NCBI GenBank assembly: GCA_029781825.1
Contig: JAKOVY010000112.1
Coordinates: forward strand, 1 to 64,000
Direction of reading: 5' to 3'
Origin: Bacillota bacterium
GTDB taxonomy: Bacteria; Bacillota; Syntrophomonadia; Syntrophomonadales; DTU052
Length of the DNA stretch: 64,000 nucleotides
A program made the position numbers and the translations under genes. This document shows positions 1-7,466 of this stretch, one piece after another. Positions within the stretch are counted from its first letter, which is position 1; the number at the start of each line of letters is the position of its first letter. The notes beneath the pieces are model-generated. The model saw nothing but the letters and a program-made list of their open reading frames with translations. It did no database searches and was not told the origin of the DNA.

Positions 1-2
1 TA

Positions 3-149
3 GTTGATCCCAAATCTAAGCCAAGCAAAGAGGATTTAAGTAAGTGGCTGGCATCGACTGTGCCACTGCTGGAAGGACCGTCATCGGGCAAAATGTGGGT
101 CAAATATGTTCTGCGGCCATTAACCTCAGCCAGTTATCGAACTGCATGA
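3..149 (+). CDS. C-terminal end of an unidentified protein (partial)
   Basis: An open frame runs in from the left edge for 48 codons and stops with TGA at 147-149. The visible peptide begins VDPKSKPSKED and ends SYRTA. I recognise no domain. It may be the tail of a gene lying mostly outside the window, or a chance open frame; nothing in the 100 bases after it separates these. Transcription of the next unit appears to start independently, from the promoter at 238-246. Confidence 0.3.
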   Translation, partial: VDPKSKPSKEDLSKWLASTVPLLEGPSSGKMWVKYVLRPLTSASYRTA

Positions 150-237
150 GGTTGAGAAATAAATTATGCGGGAGTTTACCCACTTAATCTTGACAGGGAC
201 CAGCCCGGAAGAATTTATAGATTTGGCAATTTACTTG

Positions 238-246
238 TGATATAAT
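238..246 (+). promoter_or_regulatory. Extended -10 promoter for the FmdE/ABC importer operon
   Basis: TGA followed directly by a perfect TATAAT (241-246) forms an extended -10 element (TGnTATAAT). No good -35 hexamer stands 17 bases upstream, which is normal for extended -10 promoters. The start would fall near 253 and leave a leader of about 290 bases before the first gene. A second TGATATAAT occurs at 14498-14506 before the sigma-54 activator. Confidence 0.55.
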
Positions 247-252
247 TTTAAA

Positions 253-541
253 CTGACAATGGAGCCATGAAGGCTCATATCCTTTTGTAATCCTTTGAAA
301 ACAATTCAACCACGAAGGTGAAAGTAACTGCGGGAATGCAGTGATCACTTCGTGGTTTTTTATTTCGATTTTTTGCAAATATGCAGATCAAGAGAGTTAA
401 TGACCGCTATTGCGGAAATCACTGTCGAAGACGAGGGGATCGCTTCCTATCTTAAGACCTTGGCTGAAATGGTCTTGTTTAAGCAACTATAGCAATTCTG
501 TTTTTGGCATTGATGGTAACGACCAGGAGGAGATACAGCTA
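253..541 (+). promoter_or_regulatory. Structured leader RNA, candidate riboswitch/attenuator
   Basis: This 390-base non-coding stretch between 150 and 541 holds a promoter, a small hairpin (GAGCC..GGCTC, about 261-276) and then the terminator at 308-361, all upstream of an FmdE-like gene and an importer. Promoter, structured domain, terminator and metal-related operon is the layout of a riboswitch. Leaders responding to molybdenum cofactor are known in front of molybdate transport and Mo-enzyme genes, but I cannot match the conserved core of that class here, so the ligand is left open. Confidence 0.4.
308..361 (+). terminator. Intrinsic terminator/attenuator in the leader
   Basis: AACCACGAAGGTGA (308-321) pairs with TCACTTCGTGGTT (345-357) with one bulged base. 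It encloses a second small hairpin (ACTGC/GCAGT) and is followed by seven T residues. It lies after the promoter at 241-246 and before the first gene, so it is positioned to attenuate that operon. Confidence 0.7.
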
Positions 542-742
542 ATGAACAGACTGGATTGGATAAAAGCGGTGGAGTTTCACGGACACGAGTGTCCGGGGCT
601 GGCGATTGGATTCAGAGCCAGGATCTTTAATTCTGTGGTTTGCGAGTCCTGCGGGGAGAATACCGCCGAACACAAGATGAGATTACAGGATGGAAAAAAA
701 GTCTGCCTGGATTGCTTTAAGGATTACAGCCGGGGATGGTAG
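542..742 (+). CDS. Shortened FmdE-like protein with zinc ribbon
   Basis: The 66-residue product starts with the FmdE signature (FHGHECPGLAIGFRA, about residues 9-23). It passes almost directly into a C-terminal zinc ribbon with two CxxC pairs (CESC and CLDC). FmdE-family proteins, associated with molybdenum/tungsten enzymes, are usually around 200 residues, so about 100 central residues are missing while the frame is kept. The ATG at 542 follows AGGAGGAG; an upstream in-frame codon at 410 lacks a ribosome site. The stop overlaps the start of the permease gene by 7 bases, so the two are probably translationally coupled. It may be a degraded remnant or a small metal-binding partner of the importer. 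Confidence 0.7.
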   Translation: MNRLDWIKAVEFHGHECPGLAIGFRARIFNSVVCESCGENTAEHKMRLQDGKKVCLDCFKDYSRGW

Positions 743-1797
743 TGACAGATACGAGCGACTATAAGAGGTTTACAGGAAGAAAAAAAACAATCCTGGCCTT
801 GCTGGCAGTCCTGATTGTTATTGCGTCTGCCGTCGCCATAAATACAGGATCGATTAAGTTAAGCCTTTATGAGATTATTCAGGCTATTGTCAGCGGCGGT
901 AACGGCGTGTCAGATTTGGTGATCTGGAGGATTCGCCTGCCGCGAATAACGGCGGCAATTGTTGCCGGAGCGGGTTTGTCGGTGGCCGGTTGTGTCATGC
1001 AGAACACCCTCAGAAATCCGCTGGCTTCGCCGTCTACGCTGGGCATAGCCAATGCCGCGGCCTTTGGAGCCAATTTGGCGATCATTGTTTTTGGGGCCGG
1101 CTCTATACAAAGTACCAGCACCGACGCGGTGATCATCAATAATCCTTATTTGGTAACGGTTCTGGCTTTTGTTTGTTCAATGCTGGCCACAGTTGTTATC
1201 TTGCTGCTTGCCAGACTAAGGAACTTTACGCCTGAGGCCATGGTTCTGGCTGGAGTTGCACTGAGCTCGCTCTTTGCAGCGGGGACCATTCTAATCCAGT
1301 ACTTTGCCCAGGATTATCAGATTGCCGCAGCAGTGTTCTGGACCTTCGGCGATCTGGGGAGGATAGCCTGGCCTGAAGTTGCCATCCTGGCTGTTCTCGT
1401 TACCATATCGTTTATCTATTTCATGTTCAGGAGATGGGATTACAACGCTCTGGAAAGCGGCGAGGAAACCGCCAAGAGCTTGGGCGTAAATGTTGAAAGG
1501 GTAAGACAGTTCGGGATGCTGGTGTCTTCCTTGATTACGGCGGTGGCGGTTTCATTTCTGGGCATAATCGGTTTTATCGGGTTGGTGGGACCCCACATCA
1601 TGCGGAGAATAATTGGGGGGGATCACCGCTACCTGATACCGGCATCGGCTATGATAGGCTCTCTCCTGCTGCTGGTTTCGGACACCCTGGCCCGGACCAT
1701 GGTGGCTCCGGTAGTGCTTCCGGTGGGAGCCATTACTTCCTTCTTTGGCGCACCGCTGTTCCTGTATCTGCTTATCAGGGGGTATCAGAGGAGATGA
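736..1797 (+). CDS. FecCD/BtuC-family ABC importer permease
   Basis: A 353-residue membrane protein with about ten hydrophobic segments and the family's marks: RLPR near residue 60, the run GCVMQNTLRNPLASP, and a late GFIGLVGPH motif before the coupling helix. This family forms the membrane channel of type II importers for siderophores, haem, cobalamin and, in the MolBCA system of Haemophilus, molybdate and tungstate. It overlaps the upstream FmdE-like gene by 7 bases and the ATPase gene by 4. The neighbouring FmdE domain favours an oxyanion or metal cargo, but substrate cannot be read from the permease. Confidence 0.9.
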   Translation: MVVTDTSDYKRFTGRKKTILALLAVLIVIASAVAINTGSIKLSLYEIIQAIVSGGNGVSDLVIWRIRLPRITAAIVAGAGLSVAGCVMQNTLRNPLASPSTLGIANAAAFGANLAIIVFGAGSIQSTSTDAVIINNPYLVTVLAFVCSMLATVVILLLARLRNFTPEAMVLAGVALSSLFAAGTILIQYFAQDYQIAAAVFWTFGDLGRIAWPEVAILAVLVTISFIYFMFRRWDYNALESGEETAKSLGVNVERVRQFGMLVSSLITAVAVSFLGIIGFIGLVGPHIMRRIIGGDHRYLIPASAMIGSLLLLVSDTLARTMVAPVVLPVGAITSFFGAPLFLYLLIRGYQRR

Positions 1798-2546
1798 TAT
1801 TGTCGGTAAATGGACTGGCTTTCGACTATCCCAGCCGTCCGGTCCTAAAGAACATCAACTTTTCTATATGCAAAGGTACTTTCCTGGCCGTTCTCGGGGT
1901 AAATGGCGCCGGCAAGTCAACCCTGCTGAAGTGCATTAACCGGGTTTTGAAGCCCCGCGTTGGTACGGTCTTGCTGCAGGAGAAAGAGGTGGCGAAGTTT
2001 TCTCGCCGAGAGCTGGCGAAGAGAATCGGTTATGTGGCTCAGCGCCGGGAGCAGGTCAGCACAACCGTCTTTGATGCGGTGCTGCTGGGGAGAAAACCGT
2101 ATATCCAGTGGGAGGCTTCCCCCAAGGACTTGGAGACCGCAAAAAAGGCCCTGAGCATGCTTGAGATGGAAGAGTATTCATTAAGGTACTTTGACGAGTT
2201 GAGCGGCGGAGAACAGCAAAAGGTGATGATCGCCAGGGCTCTGGCGCAGGAGCCGGAGCTGCTGCTGCTTGATGAACCTACCAGCAACCTTGACCTCAAA
2301 AACCAATTGGAAGTTTTAAGGATCATAAAAAAGATCGTCGCCGGCGGGCAGATTGGCGCCGTGGTCAGCATGCACGATCTGAACCTCGCCATCCGCTTTG
2401 CCGATAGGTTCATATTGCTGAAAAACGGCGAGATATTTGCGGCCGGAGGGTTGGAGGTAATGACGCCGGAGAACATCGAGAAGGTTTACTCAACGCCGGT
2501 CAAGGTTGTGGAGGTAGAGAGCATTCCGATGGTGGTGCCGGTATAA
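1794..2546 (+). CDS. ABC importer ATP-binding protein (FepC/BtuD type)
   Basis: A 250-residue ATPase with Walker A GVNGAGKST (about residues 36-44), signature LSGGEQQKV, Walker B LLLLDEPTSNLD and the switch histidine in SMHDLNLA. It energises the permease encoded just upstream. The ATG overlaps the permease stop (ATGA), a standard coupling arrangement. The substrate-binding lipoprotein gene follows 39 bases downstream, completing a permease-ATPase-binding protein set. Confidence 0.93.
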   Translation: MILSVNGLAFDYPSRPVLKNINFSICKGTFLAVLGVNGAGKSTLLKCINRVLKPRVGTVLLQEKEVAKFSRRELAKRIGYVAQRREQVSTTVFDAVLLGRKPYIQWEASPKDLETAKKALSMLEMEEYSLRYFDELSGGEQQKVMIARALAQEPELLLLDEPTSNLDLKNQLEVLRIIKKIVAGGQIGAVVSMHDLNLAIRFADRFILLKNGEIFAAGGLEVMTPENIEKVYSTPVKVVEVESIPMVVPV

Positions 2547-2585
2547 TAAAATCAATGCCAGTAATTTCTGATATGGGGGATTGTC

Positions 2586-3692
2586 ATGAAAAATAGGAAG
2601 ATAGGTTTATCTGTGCTGGTCTTGTTTTGCTTTTCCCTGGCATTGAGCGGATGTTCTTTTTCCTTCAATTATGAAACCGAAATATCCTTTGTATCTGTAA
2701 CCGATACTCTGGGAAGGGTGGTCACTGTCAAAGGACCCGTAGAAAAAATTGTGGCCATTGGCCCTGGCGCCATGAGACTTTGCTGTTATTTCAACAATCC
2801 CGATATCTTCGCCGGCATTGAACAGTATGAAGTCGACAATCCGACCGGCAGGCCCTACCTTTACGCCTATCCGATGCTGAAAAGCCTACCCATAATTGGA
2901 CAGGGCGGCCCGAACAACGCACCCGATGCGGAGAAGATTCTGGCTGTCAAACCGGACGTTATTTTTACCACTTATGCTACCGACAAAGCGGCGGCCGATA
3001 AACTGCAGGAAAAAACCGGAATCCCGATTTGCGTGTTGAGCTACGGGGAAACTTCCACTTTTGATCCGAAGGTAAACAGGTCATTAACCATAATCGGGAA
3101 AATTATCGGCATGGAAGAAAGGGCAAAGGAACTGGTTGCCTTGATGGATGAATTCAAGAATGACCTGGATGCAAGGACCAAAGACATACCCCAGAATAAG
3201 AAACCTACCGCCTATGTGGGAGGCCTGGGAATGAAGGGCACCCATGGGATCGAGAGCACCCAGGGGGATTACTCGCTGTTTAATGCCGTTAATGCCAGGA
3301 ATGTGGTGGACGAGACCGGCATAACCGGGTCGGTGATGATTGACAAGGAACAACTGGTCAAGTGGGACCCGGATAAGATATTCATTGATGCGGCCGGGTA
3401 TCCCTCGGTGCTTGAGGATTACAGGAGAAACAAGCAGTTCTACCAATCCCTGTCGGCGGTGAAACAAGGCGAACTCTACCAGATACTGCCCTACAATTTC
3501 TATACGACCAATATTGATACCGCAATCGCCGATGCCTACTACATCGGCAAGGTTCTCTATCCGGATCGGTTCCAGGATATTGAACCCGAGAAAAAGGCGG
3601 ATGAGATTTATCGGCTCCTTTTGGGGAAAGAGGTCTATGCCCAAATGGCCGAGGACTTCGGCGGTTTCAAAAAAATGACCCTGCCTGAGTAA
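2586..3692 (+). CDS. Substrate-binding lipoprotein of the type II ABC importer
   Basis: A 368-residue protein with a lipoprotein signal peptide (hydrophobic stretch, then lipobox LSGC near residue 23). It has the helical-backbone binding-protein fold of the BtuF/FhuD class, starting at VTDTLGRVVTVKGPVEKIV and with the typical YGETSTFDP hinge area. It resembles proteins annotated as iron or molybdate/tungstate (MolA-like) binders. It is the last gene of the operon, with its ATG preceded by GGGGGA. Cargo is inferred only from the FmdE neighbour. Confidence 0.88.
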   Translation: MKNRKIGLSVLVLFCFSLALSGCSFSFNYETEISFVSVTDTLGRVVTVKGPVEKIVAIGPGAMRLCCYFNNPDIFAGIEQYEVDNPTGRPYLYAYPMLKSLPIIGQGGPNNAPDAEKILAVKPDVIFTTYATDKAAADKLQEKTGIPICVLSYGETSTFDPKVNRSLTIIGKIIGMEERAKELVALMDEFKNDLDARTKDIPQNKKPTAYVGGLGMKGTHGIESTQGDYSLFNAVNARNVVDETGITGSVMIDKEQLVKWDPDKIFIDAAGYPSVLEDYRRNKQFYQSLSAVKQGELYQILPYNFYTTNIDTAIADAYYIGKVLYPDRFQDIEPEKKADEIYRLLLGKEVYAQMAEDFGGFKKMTLPE

Positions 3693-3720
3693 CGGCAGCA
3701 AAGCGGAAAGCCCGTGGAAA

Positions 3721-3808
3721 AAGCACGTTTGATTAAATCCGCCGCTTGGGTTTATGCGGCTGCCAAGCACCAGCACGGCTCTGGCAAGGCCGTTTGAGGA
3801 GAAACTAT
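3721..3808. repeat. Weak twin repeat, period 65
   Basis: AAGCACGTTTGA at 3721 recurs as AAGGCCGTTTGA at 3786, 28 bases after the stop of the binding-protein gene. The similarity is short and could be chance. It is listed because the 65-base period matches the clearer pairs elsewhere in the window. The rest of 3693-3930, between two converging genes, shows no strong terminator. Confidence 0.3.
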
Positions 3809-3930
3809 CGGCGTGGTTGGTGATAAGGGAACACTTGTGAATACCTTAACCATCAAACCCACACGGGTAATTCGGTCAAATCTCGGGTTATCCCAGGGAT
3901 GATGACCGGTTTTTCCATTTCTTTAGCAGC

Positions 3931-5097
3931 TTATTTCTTCCTGGAGTAGCTCTTTTGATAAACAAAATTCATCAAGCGGCACTCCAGGGGATTGATAGGC
4001 CGTACCCTTCCGAACAGACGGGCACCGATGTAAGCCTGACAGGCCTTCTGGGTTACCATTCCCGCCGCCGTGGCTTCGTCATGGTCTGCTCCGCTGCACA
4101 GCGCGCCCCGACCGCGGACGAATACCACCGGTGATTTCTTCAATGCGGCCGCTACCCGGTCCGGGTCGCTGTCAACGGTTGGAGCATAGGGCCCCACGAT
4201 CTGGGCAAAGTCATCCAGCAAGGCCCTAAACTTGATGCCCAAGCCGGATATGGCCAGTGTTTCCGGGGTGCTAACGAAAACGATATGGTTTATGTCCTCA
4301 TGTTTCTTGTAAACGGTGTCATGCAGTATTGCCTCTTCAGACAGGCGGGGATTATTTGACGTAATTTTGGTCTCCCGGCCTTGTTCATCATAAAGAATAA
4401 ATCCGCGGTCGGTCCGCCGGCTGTTGCAAAACGGTTTGCCATCACTTTTGAGCCGGTTGCCGGGCTCGCCAAACAAGGCAAACTCGATCATCTCCACCGG
4501 ATCAAAGGTTTCGCGGCCGCTTAGTTTTAAATACCTGTCCACGATAAATTCCCGACAGGCGTCCTCCAGTTGCCGGGCGATCAGGAAAGCCTCGCCATAG
4601 TCTTTTCCGAAACAGAGGGCACCGTGGTTTTTCATTATGATCGCCTGTCCCTGTGACCGGGCCAGGGTGCGGGATACGAGGCGGGTGAGCCTGCCGGTAC
4701 CGGGAAGGGCGTAGGGGGCGACCGGCACCTCCGAACCGAGCCCCGGGAAAGAATTCAGTACCTTGATGCTTTTCAAATCGGAGGCGCTGATAATGGAGGC
4801 CTGGTCCTGATGAGTATGAATAACGAAGTTGGCATCCGGGAAAAGCCTGTATACTGCAGCATGAATGCGCTTTTCGGACGAGGGCTTGATGCCGCCTTGA
4901 TAACTGCAGTCGGCGATCTTAACCGTAACAATATCATCGGGAGTCAGGTTCAGGTAATCTCTGCCGCTCGGAGTAATTAAAAAATGATCGGCATCGAGCC
5001 GGCAGCTGACATTGCCCCAGGTGCGGGCGATCAGCCTGGATTCCAGCAGATCAATGCCGGCCTTTACTACCAGCTTTTGCGCCTCGGTTTTATTCAC
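3931..5097 (-). CDS. Tandem class II aldolase/adducin-domain protein
   Basis: The 388-residue protein contains two class II aldolase folds. The N-terminal half (about 1-200) keeps the catalytic glutamate (SSEKRIH) and the zinc histidines HTH and NHG, so it should bind metal and act on a phosphorylated or free hydroxy-carbonyl substrate. The C-terminal half (about 235-375) aligns with the first (LSEEAILHDTVY), but HTH is replaced by STP and NHG by GRG, so it is presumably non-catalytic. Single-domain members are about 200-230 residues. It lies 10 bases downstream of the aminotransferase gene, which points to one pathway. Substrate is unknown. Confidence 0.85.
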   Translation of the reverse strand: MNKTEAQKLVVKAGIDLLESRLIARTWGNVSCRLDADHFLITPSGRDYLNLTPDDIVTVKIADCSYQGGIKPSSEKRIHAAVYRLFPDANFVIHTHQDQASIISASDLKSIKVLNSFPGLGSEVPVAPYALPGTGRLTRLVSRTLARSQGQAIIMKNHGALCFGKDYGEAFLIARQLEDACREFIVDRYLKLSGRETFDPVEMIEFALFGEPGNRLKSDGKPFCNSRRTDRGFILYDEQGRETKITSNNPRLSEEAILHDTVYKKHEDINHIVFVSTPETLAISGLGIKFRALLDDFAQIVGPYAPTVDSDPDRVAAALKKSPVVFVRGRGALCSGADHDEATAAGMVTQKACQAYIGARLFGRVRPINPLECRLMNFVYQKSYSRKK

Positions 5098-5107
5098 GGC
5101 ATCCTCC

Positions 5108-6583
5108 TCATGCTTTGACGGCTACATTCCGAAAGACGTTGTCGAAGCGGGACAGCACATCATCGATCATCTCCTCGGTGTAGGCGGCGCTGGTATAGAG
5201 CCTGCTGCCGGCCAGGGTTACCAGACCTTCCGCCATGTAGGCGGCGCCCATGTGCTCCATCTCTGCTTTCCTCTCCGAGGTGGCCGCTATTACTTTCGGT
5301 ATGGTCCAGGGCTTTAACCAGTTGATGCTGAAATGCAGGGTTCCCACGGTCTCCAGATGGCAGATGGAGCCCTGGTTGAAGGCGACAAACGGCAGTTTAT
5401 GCTTCTTAATGAGCTCCTGCAGACCGGCAATCAGCCTGTCACCCATCTCACCGGCGCGGACGGCGGCATTGGTGCGCTCGATTTCGCAAAGGGTGTAGTA
5501 ACCTGCTACGCAGCTTAGGGGATTGGCGGCCATGGTGCCGCCTACCAGGGCCTTTTTATGCTTGTCGCCCGAGTCGAGTCCGGCAGCCAGGTATTTCATG
5601 TATTCTCTCTTGCCGCCGAGGCCGCCGGCTCCGGGGTAACCCCCGGCCACCACCTTGCCGAATACGGTAAGATCCGGGGATACGCCGAAATATCCCTGAG
5701 CCCCCGACATGCCGAGGCGGAAAGCGGTAACCACTTCGTCGAATATGAGGAGAGCCCCGTATTTGCGGCACAGCTGTTCCACGTTGCGGTTAAAATCATA
5801 GTCCAGCGGCCAGGTCCCGCTTTCAGGACCCACCGGTTCGATGAGAACGGCGGCTGTTCCGCCCCGCAGGCGATTCCAGCGGAGTTTTCTTTCCAGGTCA
5901 TTCAGGTCATTGGGGAAGAACTCCTGGGTGTATTTGAAGCAGTTAAGGGGAACTCCCGGAGCCTGGGTCCACTTGGAACCGGGAATCCTTATCCCGTAAG
6001 CCAACTGGTCGCTCCACCCGTGATAGGCCCCGCCCATCTTGATGATGTACTTTTTGCCGGTGGCGAGACGGGCCACCCTGATGGCCGCCATGCAAGCCTC
6101 GGTTCCCGAACCCAGCATGCGAAACATCTCTACGCTCTTGAAGTTGGCGGAGATTTTTTCCGCCAGCTTGTACTCGTATTCATGGAAGAGCCCGGTGGAA
6201 GGACCGCACTCGTTCAAGAGTTCAATTACCTTCTCCCGGACCTCGATGGGGTTTGAGCCCAGGACCGTCGGGCCGCCGGCCTGGAGGAAATCATAGTAGC
6301 GGTTGCCGTCGATGTCATAGAGGTAGGCCCCTTCGGCTTTGGTAAACACCAGGGGGAAGGGGTAGTTAAAGGCCAGATTGTGCTGTACCCCGCCGGGGAT
6401 TATCTTTTGGGCTTCCATGATTATCTGCTTGGAGCGGGCACACTTCTTTTCAAAGTACTCTTCAACATAAGTTTTAAGCGCATCAGGACGGATCGTATAT
6501 ATGGGAAGTTTTATCAGTTCATCCAACTGCTTATTTATAAGAGCGCTGTCAGGGTATTTTGAGATGCCGGACCCTTGATTCAT
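5108..6583 (-). CDS. Class III aminotransferase (glutamate-1-semialdehyde aminomutase-like)
   Basis: A 491-residue PLP enzyme with glycine-rich LGSGTEACMAAIRVAR, the cofactor-binding FDEVVTAFR and the Schiff-base lysine in FGKVVAGGYPGAGG. It resembles HemL, but the lack of other haem genes and the aldolase partner argue for a catabolic aminotransferase or aminomutase. The ATG at 6583 follows GGAGGG by five bases and is preferred over an in-frame ATG at 6631, which would lie inside the operator palindrome. It is probably transcribed with the tandem aldolase and repressed from the palindrome at 6613-6638. Confidence 0.87.
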   Translation of the reverse strand: MNQGSGISKYPDSALINKQLDELIKLPIYTIRPDALKTYVEEYFEKKCARSKQIIMEAQKIIPGGVQHNLAFNYPFPLVFTKAEGAYLYDIDGNRYYDFLQAGGPTVLGSNPIEVREKVIELLNECGPSTGLFHEYEYKLAEKISANFKSVEMFRMLGSGTEACMAAIRVARLATGKKYIIKMGGAYHGWSDQLAYGIRIPGSKWTQAPGVPLNCFKYTQEFFPNDLNDLERKLRWNRLRGGTAAVLIEPVGPESGTWPLDYDFNRNVEQLCRKYGALLIFDEVVTAFRLGMSGAQGYFGVSPDLTVFGKVVAGGYPGAGGLGGKREYMKYLAAGLDSGDKHKKALVGGTMAANPLSCVAGYYTLCEIERTNAAVRAGEMGDRLIAGLQELIKKHKLPFVAFNQGSICHLETVGTLHFSINWLKPWTIPKVIAATSERKAEMEHMGAAYMAEGLVTLAGSRLYTSAAYTEEMIDDVLSRFDNVFRNVAVKA

Positions 6584-6612
6584 GGAATCCCTCCATATTA
6601 TTATATAGACAT

Positions 6613-6638
6613 TAAGTGAGTGAACATTCACTCACTTA
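6613..6638. promoter_or_regulatory. Perfect palindromic operator between aminotransferase and TetR genes
   Basis: TAAGTGAGTGAA and its exact complement TTCACTCACTTA are separated by CA, giving a 26-base perfect inverted repeat 29 bases upstream of the aminotransferase start. The core TGAGTGA..TCACTCA resembles operators of TetR-type fatty-acid regulators such as FadR of Bacillus. An AT-rich run (TATTATTATATAG) next to it could hold a -10 element of the minus-strand gene. The divergent TetR protein is the natural ligand. Confidence 0.85.
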
Positions 6639-6715
6639 CAGCATATGCTATTGTTGGGTCATCGTCAATCATCCCCGACCGAGCTGATCATAAGGAACGA
6701 AAAGGTGAAATATCT

Positions 6716-7363
6716 ATGAATCAATTCAGGGAAACTTTCAACAAGTTGTCGCCGGAAAAGCAAGGCCGGATATTGGAGGCGGCTATCGACGAGTTTGCCG
6801 GACACGGCTACGACAGCGCGAACATCAACAGCATTGCGCAGAAGGCCGGAGTGAGCGTAGGCTCGATCTACAATTATTTTGAGAGCAAAGAGGACCTTTA
6901 TCTGGCGGTGGTTCATCATGCGGTCGAGACTCTTAAAGCGGCTCTGGAGGATATAGTTACCCGGGAAGACGACCTGTTCAAGCGGATAGAGATGATACTC
7001 CGGTCCATACAGACTTTTACCCGGCGCTACGTCAATTTGACCAGGCTGTACAATGAGATGACCACCGAGAGCAGATCCGATCTTACCTGGACCATTGTTT
7101 CCAAAATGGAAGGGGTGACCGCCGAACTGTATGCTTCGTACATCAAAGAAGCTCAGGAAAACGGCCGGGTCCGTCCGGACATCGACCCCAAATACTTCGC
7201 CTTCTTTCTGGACAATCTTTTTGTTCAGCTGCAGTTTGCGTATGCCTGCGACTATTACAAGAACCGGCTGAAGATGTTTGTAGGCGAGGATGCCCTTGAC
7301 AACGATGAGCTGATGGTGGAGCAGCTGATGAAGTTTATCCGCGGGGCCTTTTGTCTGCAGTAA
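6716..7363 (+). CDS. TetR-family transcriptional regulator
   Basis: A 215-residue regulator with the TetR helix-turn-helix at residues 15-60 (INSIAQKAGVSVGSIYNYFESKEDLY) and an all-helical ligand domain. The ATG at 6716 sits seven bases after AAAGGTGA; upstream in-frame codons would run through the operator. It diverges from the aminotransferase-aldolase pair across the perfect palindrome at 6613-6638. It therefore probably represses that pair and itself, and may respond to an acyl-CoA or related compound, as many members with this operator type do. Confidence 0.9.
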   Translation: MNQFRETFNKLSPEKQGRILEAAIDEFAGHGYDSANINSIAQKAGVSVGSIYNYFESKEDLYLAVVHHAVETLKAALEDIVTREDDLFKRIEMILRSIQTFTRRYVNLTRLYNEMTTESRSDLTWTIVSKMEGVTAELYASYIKEAQENGRVRPDIDPKYFAFFLDNLFVQLQFAYACDYYKNRLKMFVGEDALDNDELMVEQLMKFIRGAFCLQ

Positions 7364-7466
7364 AACGCCGGGAGGGTGCGGTGGCGGCGGAGAATGAGAT
7401 CCGGCGCTCATGCCCGGCAAACCCGTAAAAGATAATCCTGTCCAAACTGGGGGAGGGGAGCTTGAG

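Noticed and set aside
5558-6256. Open frame of 232 codons on the plus strand
   Set aside because: Antisense shadow of the aminotransferase gene; no domain or ribosome site.
5108-6583. hemL (haem biosynthesis glutamate-1-semialdehyde aminomutase)
   Set aside because: The family match is real, but there is no hem neighbour, the N-terminus is longer, and the operon partner is an aldolase under TetR control.
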